Part shown: piece after piece, positions 31,546-37,832 of the stretch
Position numbering within the stretch: position 1 is the stretch's first letter
Layout: each line of letters begins with the position of its first letter
From: Corynebacterium incognita
Lineage (GTDB): Bacteria; Actinomycetota; Actinomycetes; Mycobacteriales; Mycobacteriaceae
Assembly (NCBI RefSeq): GCF_014217255.1
Contig: NZ_CP059404.1
Span: 744,001-808,000 of the forward strand
Length of the DNA stretch: 64,000 bases
Direction of reading: 5' to 3'
The notes under the pieces: generated by a model
Database searches by the model: none
Seen by the model: only the letters and a program-made list of their open reading frames with translations
What the model was told of the DNA's origin: nothing
Made by a program: the position numbers and the translations under genes

Positions 31546-32316
31546 CTAGCCCAGCGCACTGAGGGTCTTGCGCGCGGCGTCGACAAGCTCGGGGACGTAC
31601 GCCGCACCATGGGTGAGCGAATGCACGGCGAGCGGGTGCAGCTGGTGCATGAATACCAGGAGGTCGTCCTCCGTGCCGAAGGGCGCGACCTCGTTGTAGC
31701 CGACGAGGATCTCCCGCAGGTGCGGGGCGCCAAACAGCGCCAGCATGCCGAGATCCGTATGCGGGTGCCCGCCATGCGCCGCGGGATCGATAAACACGGG
31801 CCCGGCGTCCTCGAATAGCAGGTTGCCCGCCCACAGGTCGCCGTGAATACGCGCGGGCTGGACGTCCCAGGAGGTGTCCGCGATGCGCTCGCAGGCGGCT
31901 TCTACTACTTTCAGTTCCTCGAGTGCCCCATGCTGTTCCAGCGCCGCGCGGGCAAAAGGCAGCACGCGCTGGGTGGCGTAGAACTCGCCCCAGGATTCGG
32001 TGGGCGTGCACTCTTGCTCCACCCGCCCGATGAAGTTGGGCTCCTCCCAGCCCTCGGGCGCCGCGCCAAAGGCCGGCGCGCCCTGCGCGTGGATCGCTGC
32101 CAATTCGCGGCCCGCCGCGCGGGCGTCCTCCACGTTCGGGCGCACCCGCTCCACGCGACGAATGCGCAGCGCGGACCCCTCAACCCCCAGGACCTCAATG
32201 ACCCGGTCGCTCCCCTCCCGCAGCCACCGCAGCCCGGCGGCCTCCGCCTGTGCCTGCTCCGGGGTTGCGCAGTTCTTGGTGTATTCCTCTGGTTGAATCC
32301 TCGGCGGTGTCTCCAT
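31546..32316 (-). CDS. Fructosamine kinase family protein
   Basis: A 256-residue kinase of the APH/fructosamine-3-kinase fold. The catalytic loop is RIHGDLWAGNLLF and the metal loop VFIDPAAHGGHPHTDLGML; both are complete. The N-terminal Lys/nucleotide region is divergent and shorter than in human FN3K. The family phosphorylates protein-bound ketoamines (ribulosamine, fructosamine) as protein repair; other small substrates are possible. TAGAAT lies 8 nt before the ATG at 32316 on the minus strand, again a leaderless arrangement. Confidence 0.87.
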   Translation of the reverse strand: METPPRIQPEEYTKNCATPEQAQAEAAGLRWLREGSDRVIEVLGVEGSALRIRRVERVRPNVEDARAAGRELAAIHAQGAPAFGAAPEGWEEPNFIGRVEQECTPTESWGEFYATQRVLPFARAALEQHGALEELKVVEAACERIADTSWDVQPARIHGDLWAGNLLFEDAGPVFIDPAAHGGHPHTDLGMLALFGAPHLREILVGYNEVAPFGTEDDLLVFMHQLHPLAVHSLTHGAAYVPELVDAARKTLSALG

Positions 32317-32324
32317 GGGAAGTT

Positions 32325-32330
32325 ATTCTA
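32325..32330 (-). promoter_or_regulatory. -10 hexamer for the fructosamine-kinase-like gene
   Basis: TAGAAT on the minus strand, 8 nt before the ATG. Confidence 0.5.
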
Positions 32331-32390
32331 GTCGGCGAAGGCGAGAGGCATTTGTGCGCGACTGCATGTTCGTGTGCGATTTGACTCCAA

Positions 32391-32403
32391 GAGTAAATTA
32401 CTC
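32391..32403. promoter_or_regulatory. Palindrome GAGTAA-a-TTACTC, candidate operator
   Basis: A perfect 6-bp inverted repeat with a 1-nt centre, 46 bp before the ATG of the ATPase gene. Placement suggests an operator for the ATPase-YhgE operon; the regulator is unknown and not encoded next to it. Confidence 0.4.
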
Positions 32404-32448
32404 AAACAGAGAAACTATTTTCGAGTGGCACAACGCTAGGAGCACTCC

Positions 32449-33187
32449 ATGCAGACCGCACCACCCCCGGACCCCACCGACTCCCCCCCCCATCGTCCAC
32501 GCTGAAGCCCTCAGTCTCGACGCCGACGAAGGCCGTGTTTTCGGCCCCCTCACCTTCTCCATCCCCGCTACCGGCCTCACTGTGCTGACCGGACGTGGTG
32601 GCTCTGGAAGAACCGCGCTCGCGCTATGTCTCGCGGGAGCAATGAAACTAAGCCACGGCCGTTTGGAAGTCGCGGGGGAGACAAAGCCCGCGCGCATCCG
32701 CCGCACAGTGGCGGTGGCGGGCATTGACGCTATCGATGCCCTCGACCGAGATGTACGCGTCAGAACTGTGCTCACCGAACATCGCGGGTGGTCCCGACCC
32801 TGGCTGTCGTGGACCTCGCGGGTTGACGAAGACTATTACGAAGCACTGTGCGCTGACGTCTTCGGTCACAGGCCACTTCCACCGCTAGACGCCTACGTCG
32901 CGCAGCTTTCCAGTCTGGATCGCATTTTGCTGCGCATTGCATTGGCACTCCGCCCCGCGACCGGCTCAGAAATCAAGTTGCTCATCATGGATGACCTCGA
33001 CCAGGTCCGTGAAAGCGCCGATCGCGCCGCTCTTCTCGACACTCTAGTGCGCTTAGCGGAGCGCTTTCCAGTAGTCATCAATTCGGTGAATCCTCTCCCC
33101 GCAGAGAGCGCCCCGCCTCATCAGAGCATCGAATTGTTCACTGACCACCACCATCTCCAACCAGAACCAAAGGACTCCGACCAATGA
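32449..33187 (+). CDS. ABC-type ATP-binding protein, partner of YhgE/Pip; frameshifted at a run of nine C
   Basis: Encodes a small ATPase-like protein whose gene overlaps the YhgE gene (ATGA). Walker A is GRGGSGRT, with Arg where most ABC proteins have Lys; I recall this as a habit of this actinobacterial subfamily, and a QLSSLDRILLRIALAL block takes the place of the signature region before LLIMDDLDQVRE (Walker B). The best start is ATG 32449: AGGAG lies 6 nt before it. But that frame reaches a stop at 32503 because of nine C at 32483-32491. With eight C the start would read MQTAPPPDPTDSPPIVHAEALSLD and continue through the whole domain to 33187. So this copy is off unless slippage occurs, a downstream start is used, or the run was miscounted. 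In the domain frame no start with a ribosome site precedes the fold. Confidence 0.75.
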
Positions 33188-35331
33188 TCTCAGGCCTCCA
33201 CGTTGGCGGGGAGCTACGCCGCTTCCACCGCAGCAAGCTTGGACGCGTGGCAATCCTCGCAATCATCCTGATCCCACTTCTTTATTCAGCACTGTACCTA
33301 TGGGCGTTCTGGGATCCGTTCAGCAACTTGAAGTCGCTCCCCATCGCGTTCGTCAACGACGACGAAGGTGCCACTGTGGACGGCCAGCCCCTTCAGGCCG
33401 GCGATCGCATCGTAGACAGTCTCGGCGATCAAGACCAGATTAACTTCACCCTCGTCGACAACAGCACCGCCCAAGAAGGTGTGCGCAACGGTGACTACTA
33501 CTTCGTCGTTCGGCTCACCCCGGACTTCTCACAGTCAGTGGCGTCTATCTCGGACAGCGACGCCCACCCAGCGGTCATCGAAACGAACTACAACTCGGCC
33601 AACGGCTACCTGTCCACCATGATCGGCGAAAACGTCATGCGCACGCTGGTCCCTACAATTTCCAACGAACTGGGCGCCAATGTCGTGGACAAGGTCCTCG
33701 TCGGCATCCAAGACGCAGGCACCGGCCTCGACCAGGCCGCAGATGGTGCCTCCAAGCTTCACGACGGCGCGGACGACCTCAAGGACGGGTTGGTCACGGC
33801 TGAACGAGGCGTCGACAAGCTCGCCGACAAGACCGGTGACGCCGCGGAGGGCGCTGGCAAACTCGCGAAGGGCGCCAAGGAACTGGACAAAAAGGCCGGG
33901 GATCTGGCCACCGGCGCGGATAAAGTCGCCAAAGGCGCCTCGGACCTGGACGAGGGCGTGGACACCGCGGCTGGCAAGCTCAACGAGATGTCAGACGGCG
34001 TCGACAAGCTCCACGACGGTCTCGATGAACTCAGCACCGGCGCAGATCAAATCGACGATGGTGTGCAGAAACTCACCGCCAAGGTGGACACTCTTTCCCA
34101 AGCACAAAGCGATGCCACAAAGGATCTGGAGACGCTGGCGAAACAGCTGGCTGCCAGCCCCATCCCGCAGGTACGCGCGGCAGGAAAGGACATCCAAGAC
34201 CTCGCGGATAAAGCTGACAAATCCGCCCTGGGCCCCGAATCGCAAAACGTCAAAGATATCCACGCGTTGGCTGATGGCACCGCAGCACTGTCCTACCAGC
34301 TAGGCAACCCGGAGGCGGACTTCCGCAAGGGATTTGACAGCCTGCATGAGGGCACCGGAAAGCTCCCCAAACAGGTGAAGAAGCTCACCGATGGCACCGA
34401 GAAGCTCAAGAACGGCACGAGCGACCTGGCCGACGGTGCGCACGCTCTCAACGACCAAGGCACGTCTACCCTGGCCACCAAGAGCAAGGAGCTCTCTGAC
34501 GGACTGGTCAAGCTGGAAGACGGTGCGGACAAGCTCAACGAGAAAATGCCCACCGCGGTCTCCGGTGCGAAAAAGCTTGTCGATGGCGCTGACACCCTAG
34601 CGAAAAAGCTAGACTCCGGCGCCCAGAAAGTGCCCGCCATGAACGCCGCTCAGCGCTCGAATACCGCCGACCTCATCTCCAATCCTACGAGCCTCGATGC
34701 TCGTGACGAAGCGGGCCCACAGACCTTCGGTACAGGTTTGGCCCCGTTTTTCTTCTCACTCGCGATGTTCATCGGCGGAATGATCACGTTCTTGTTGTTG
34801 CGCCCCCTACACAACCGCGCGGTGGCCGCCGGCGTATCCCCGCTGCGTGCGGCGTGGGACGGCCTGTGGCCGGGCGCCCTGATCGGCATGGCCCAGGCCA
34901 GTGCCATCGTAGCGGTCACGCTGTGGGGCGTGGGGCTTAACGCCGCCCACCCGGTGGCGCTGTGGTTGTTCTGCTTGGGTGTCTCCGTGATGTTCGTGGC
35001 AGTAAACCAAATGCTCAACGTGGCCCTTGGCCCTGGCCCTGGCAAGGTGCTAGCCATGGCGCTACTCATGCTGCAGATCCTGTCATCGAATGGCCTCTAC
35101 CCCGTAGAAACAGAGCCGAAGCTGTTTAGCTGGCTGCACCCGATTAACCCGATGACCTATTCCATCAACGGATTCCGACAGCTCATGTACGGCAACATCG
35201 ACCATCGGCTGCTGCAGGCAGTCCTTGCCGTGGCTGCCATCACAGCGATAGCGGTTGCGGTGACCTCTCTGTGTGCCCGCCGCAACCGGATGTGGACGAT
35301 GAAGCGCCTGCACCCGCCTATCGACGTCTAG
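33184..35331 (+). CDS. YhgE/Pip family membrane protein
   Basis: A 715-residue protein. One membrane segment near the N-terminus (about 20-42, VAILAIILIPLLYSALYLW) is followed by the YhgE/Pip N-terminal domain (PIAFVNDDEGATVDG). A long extracytoplasmic region (about 185-490) is made of heptad-like repeats such as DGAxKLxDGxxxL and GAGKLAKGAKEL, probably a long coiled coil. Five or six membrane helices end the protein, in the ABC-2 permease style (HPINPMTYSINGFRQLM). Related proteins include the phage infection protein of Lactococcus and the ESX-like secretion accessory EsaA; in actinobacteria the usual reading is an ABC-2-type exporter half. Start overlaps the ATPase stop by 4 bases, so translation is coupled. 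Confidence 0.87.
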   Translation: MISGLHVGGELRRFHRSKLGRVAILAIILIPLLYSALYLWAFWDPFSNLKSLPIAFVNDDEGATVDGQPLQAGDRIVDSLGDQDQINFTLVDNSTAQEGVRNGDYYFVVRLTPDFSQSVASISDSDAHPAVIETNYNSANGYLSTMIGENVMRTLVPTISNELGANVVDKVLVGIQDAGTGLDQAADGASKLHDGADDLKDGLVTAERGVDKLADKTGDAAEGAGKLAKGAKELDKKAGDLATGADKVAKGASDLDEGVDTAAGKLNEMSDGVDKLHDGLDELSTGADQIDDGVQKLTAKVDTLSQAQSDATKDLETLAKQLAASPIPQVRAAGKDIQDLADKADKSALGPESQNVKDIHALADGTAALSYQLGNPEADFRKGFDSLHEGTGKLPKQVKKLTDGTEKLKNGTSDLADGAHALNDQGTSTLATKSKELSDGLVKLEDGADKLNEKMPTAVSGAKKLVDGADTLAKKLDSGAQKVPAMNAAQRSNTADLISNPTSLDARDEAGPQTFGTGLAPFFFSLAMFIGGMITFLLLRPLHNRAVAAGVSPLRAAWDGLWPGALIGMAQASAIVAVTLWGVGLNAAHPVALWLFCLGVSVMFVAVNQMLNVALGPGPGKVLAMALLMLQILSSNGLYPVETEPKLFSWLHPINPMTYSINGFRQLMYGNIDHRLLQAVLAVAAITAIAVAVTSLCARRNRMWTMKRLHPPIDV

Positions 35332-35376
35332 TTGTGGCGCCCCGGCGCCCCAGACGCGCGTCATCTTCCTCGCGGG

Positions 35377-35445
35377 ATTTACATTGCGAGCGCAAGTCAG
35401 CCTTCAACATCCAAGTTTTCGCTGACTTGCGCTCGCAATGTAAAT
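35377..35445. repeat. Palindromic repeat element, copy A
   Basis: Two perfect 25-bp inverted arms (35377-35401 and 35421-35445) around a 19-nt loop. The arm core is TTGCGAGCGCAAGT. Copy B at 53436-53502 has related arms and the same 19-nt loop length. It lies between the YhgE gene and tRNA-Ala. Confidence 0.85.
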
Positions 35446-35465
35446 TTTCGCCACGTCCAACGCAA

Positions 35466-35495
35466 AACCCCCGCCTACCGACGTAGACGGGGGTT
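35466..35495 (-). terminator. Terminator of tRNA-Ala
   Basis: On the minus strand AACCCCCG pairs with CGGGGGTT around a 14-nt loop, followed by TTGC; it lies directly after the tRNA 3' end. Confidence 0.7.
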
Positions 35496-35502
35496 GTGAT
35501 GG

Positions 35503-35575
35503 TGGAGCTAACGGGATTCGAACCCGTGACCCCCACACTGCCAGTGTGGTGCGCTACCAACTGCGCCATAGCCCC
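35503..35575 (-). tRNA. tRNA-Ala (anticodon GGC)
   Basis: Cloverleaf with acceptor GGGGCTA/TAGCTCC, D-loop AGTTGGTAG, anticodon arm CCACA-ctGGCag-TGTGG and T-arm GGTTCGAATCC. CCA is only partly encoded (A then CC). Confidence 0.95.
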
Positions 35576-35660
35576 TTAACCAAGTTTCGCCATTCAGCGG
35601 AACTTGATTTAATATACAGCGGACTCGTCAGCGTGACCAAATCCGCTGCTTAATGCGGGT

Positions 35661-36413
35661 TTACTTACCCTGGGTGGCAACCTCAACCCACTGGGAGAGA
35701 TCCTCGACCTTGAGGTCCTTGCCGTCCTTGATAACGCGCGGGGTGGACGCCTTGCCGGTGTCCTTCTCCAGCTTCTCAAAGTTCGACTGGGCCAGCTTCA
35801 TCGCGGCATCAGTGTCAATGGTCTCCAGGGATTTGAGCGCTTCCTCGCTCGCACCGAGTGCCTTGGCAGCGTTGACCAAGTCCTCGTCCTCCCACTGGCC
35901 AACCACCTTCTGCTGGTCCCTCATGAGCACGTCGTGCAGGTTCCAGAAGGTCTTGAGGTCGCCGGCCTCGAGGATCTGCTTCTCCACGGCGATGGCCTTG
36001 GTGGAGTGGCCCACGTTGATGTTGCCCGCGGCATCCTTGCCGTCGAGGAAGTTCATCATGCGTAGATCCACGATCAGCTTGCCGTCCTCAACCGCCTTAT
36101 GCATCTGCTCGTCGGTGGCAATCGACAGATCGGCACAGTGTGGGCAGGAGAAGTCCTCGTAGAGCTCTACGCGGGGGGTATCCTTGGTGGCCTTGTCGGA
36201 CTTGAGCACGAAGGCATTGTCCTTGAGCTCAATGTCCATGTTGACCGGAATCTCCTCGCGCTCGGCGAGGCGATCCGTCTTGGCGTTCTGCCCATTCCAC
36301 ACGATGTAGCCGATAATCGCCGCCACGATCAGCAGGATGACACCGACGGCCACGATAAAACCGTTGCTGCCCTTGGCGTTGGGGTCTTGCACCTTGGTGC
36401 TGGTCTTGCTCAC
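35661..36413 (-). CDS. DsbA-like membrane-anchored thioredoxin-fold protein
   Basis: A 250-residue protein anchored by one N-terminal membrane helix (about 19-41) with the catalytic domain outside the membrane. Its active site is FSCPHC (about residues 90-95) and the cis-proline loop is STPRVIKDG. The helical insertion between them is that of DsbA/MdbA-like actinobacterial oxidoreductases, which form disulfides in exported proteins. SD GAAGG lies 7 nt before the GTG start. The MauE-like gene just upstream on the same strand would supply re-oxidation, so the two probably form a disulfide-formation unit. Confidence 0.9.
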   Translation of the reverse strand: MSKTSTKVQDPNAKGSNGFIVAVGVILLIVAAIIGYIVWNGQNAKTDRLAEREEIPVNMDIELKDNAFVLKSDKATKDTPRVELYEDFSCPHCADLSIATDEQMHKAVEDGKLIVDLRMMNFLDGKDAAGNINVGHSTKAIAVEKQILEAGDLKTFWNLHDVLMRDQQKVVGQWEDEDLVNAAKALGASEEALKSLETIDTDAAMKLAQSNFEKLEKDTGKASTPRVIKDGKDLKVEDLSQWVEVATQGK

Positions 36414-36499
36414 TGTTCAACCTTCTTTTCTTCACGCGAACGTGATGTTATGTGCGCGCCGCTGCTGCATGAGTCGACGCTGGGTATTTTAACAACTAG

Positions 36500-37006
36500 T
36501 TACGAGTAAATGGCGGCGCGGCGGTACGGACGAACGATTGTCCATACCGTGAGCACCATGTAGAACGCGTCGCGAGCCAAGGTCTTGACGTAGTTCATGA
36601 CCTGCGCGTCCGAGCCGGGGTCCGGCTGGAAGCATCCGCAATCAATACCGAGCCCGCGCGCCCAGGCCTGTGCGATACCAATCATGAACAGCGTCAATAC
36701 GATAGCCGCCACCTTAGACGATCCCCGCAGGAAGATGCCCAGCAGCAATAGCACACCACCGGCGACTTCGAGGGGGCCGATCAGCGTGGCCAACGCATCC
36801 GACCATTCCGGCGTGAAGATCTCGTAGCCCTTAATCGACTGAGTCACGGAGTGGTGCTGCCCAAGCTTGGACACACCCGCCTTGATCCAGATATAGGCCA
36901 TGTAAAACCGCGCGAACGCGGAGACGAGGTCCACAACGAACGTGCGCGTGTCCACGCCCTGCCCGTCCGCACCAGCGCCGGATATCAACCTTTTGATTGT
37001 GTTCAC
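36500..37006 (-). CDS. MauE/DoxX-family membrane protein
   Basis: A 168-residue protein with four membrane helices. The motif YIWIKAGVSKLG near residue 40 is the MauE/DoxX core, and GLGIDCGCFQPDPGS in the loop before the last helix carries a CxC pair seen in MauE-like thiol-redox partners. These proteins are thought to work with periplasmic thioredoxin-fold proteins, here the DsbA-like gene 86 nt downstream. The GTG at 37006 is preceded by TATCAT at 7 nt (37014-37019), so the transcript is likely leaderless. Divergent from crcB with 71 nt between starts. Confidence 0.85.
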   Translation of the reverse strand: MNTIKRLISGAGADGQGVDTRTFVVDLVSAFARFYMAYIWIKAGVSKLGQHHSVTQSIKGYEIFTPEWSDALATLIGPLEVAGGVLLLLGIFLRGSSKVAAIVLTLFMIGIAQAWARGLGIDCGCFQPDPGSDAQVMNYVKTLARDAFYMVLTVWTIVRPYRRAAIYS

Positions 37007-37013
37007 GCGGTTA

Positions 37014-37019
37014 ATGATA
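37014..37019 (-). promoter_or_regulatory. -10 hexamer for the MauE-like gene
   Basis: TATCAT on the minus strand, 7 nt before the GTG start. Confidence 0.5.
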
Positions 37020-37064
37020 CGACACGCTCGGCTGACACAAAATCCTCGAATCCTAAAAGTTTCG

Positions 37065-37070
37065 TACCAT
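37065..37070 (+). promoter_or_regulatory. -10 hexamer for leaderless crcB
   Basis: TACCAT ends 7 nt before the ATG at 37078. Confidence 0.5.
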
Positions 37071-37077
37071 TAATGCC

Positions 37078-37443
37078 ATGTCTATGCCCCGCGCGCTTTG
37101 CGACGCCCTGACCGTCGGCCTCGGCGTCGCCCTCGGCGCGGTTGCCCGTTACGGCACCAGCGCCGCCCTGGCGCCGTGGGGCGAGTACGCCCCTCTCCTC
37201 GTCATCAATATTGTCGGCTGCCTTCTCATGGGTGCCGCCAAGCCGGGGCCGTTCTGGGGCACTGGATTCTTCGGCGGTTTCACCACCTTCTCGGCCTTCG
37301 CGGTGGCCACCGCAACCTCTCACGCCGCCGTGGCCGCTGGCTTTACTGCCGCCATGACCGTGGGATGCATCGCGGCGTGGTGCCTGGGTGATGCCTGGCA
37401 CCGGCGAAACTCGGGGCGTCGTCAAGCGAGGTCAGGCGCATGA
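37078..37443 (+). CDS. crcB: Fluoride channel subunit CrcB/Fluc (first of two)
   Basis: A 121-residue membrane protein with four helices of the Fluc fluoride channel family. The pore asparagine is in LVINIVGCLLMG and the polar track/phenylalanine-box helix is GFFGGFTTFSAFAV. Paired Fluc genes form heterodimeric antiparallel channels, and the second subunit gene overlaps this one by four bases (ATGA). No fluoride riboswitch is possible because the message is likely leaderless. Confidence 0.93.
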   Translation: MSMPRALCDALTVGLGVALGAVARYGTSAALAPWGEYAPLLVINIVGCLLMGAAKPGPFWGTGFFGGFTTFSAFAVATATSHAAVAAGFTAAMTVGCIAAWCLGDAWHRRNSGRRQARSGA

Positions 37444-37832
37444 CCCTATCCACCATTGCCTTGTCCATTGCCCTGGTCGCACTGGGCGGCTTCGGAGGCG
37501 GCCTCGGGCGCTGGGGCCTGCTGCGCGTGCTCCCCGATCGCCCCGCCATCTTCGCCGCGAACCTGGCGGCCTGCACGCTGGCAGGCGTGGCTTTTGGCAT
37601 CTCCCAGGAGGCGGGGTTCACCGCGCAGTCGTGGCAGGCGCGCGCCGTGCTGGCACTCAGCGTGGGCGTGGCCGGCGGGCTGTCCACCTGGTCCACCCTG
37701 GCCAAGCAGTGCGGCGAGCTGCTGCGCGAGCGCCAGTGGAAGACGCTCGCCATCTATCTCGGTTTCACTCTCGCCGTCGGCGTGGTGGCCGCCGGCCGCG
37801 GGGTGCGGTGGGGCCACTTCATCGCGGGTTAA
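37440..37832 (+). CDS. crcB: Fluoride channel subunit CrcB/Fluc (second of two)
   Basis: A 130-residue partner subunit. It has the matching elements GGFGGGLGRWGLL, FAANLAACTLAG (pore Asn) and GVAGGLSTWSTLAKQ (second phenylalanine-box helix; here Trp replaces the usual Phe). The start overlaps the first subunit by ATGA. Its TAA stop interlocks with the stop of the convergent permease gene in TTAA (37829-37832). Confidence 0.92.
   Translation: MTLSTIALSIALVALGGFGGGLGRWGLLRVLPDRPAIFAANLAACTLAGVAFGISQEAGFTAQSWQARAVLALSVGVAGGLSTWSTLAKQCGELLRERQWKTLAIYLGFTLAVGVVAAGRGVRWGHFIAG

Noticed and set aside
32595..32625. Loss of Walker A function in the YhgE-partner ATPase because of Lys to Arg (GSGRT)
   Set aside because: As far as I recall, related actinobacterial proteins of this type also have Arg, so it is not a lesion of this copy.
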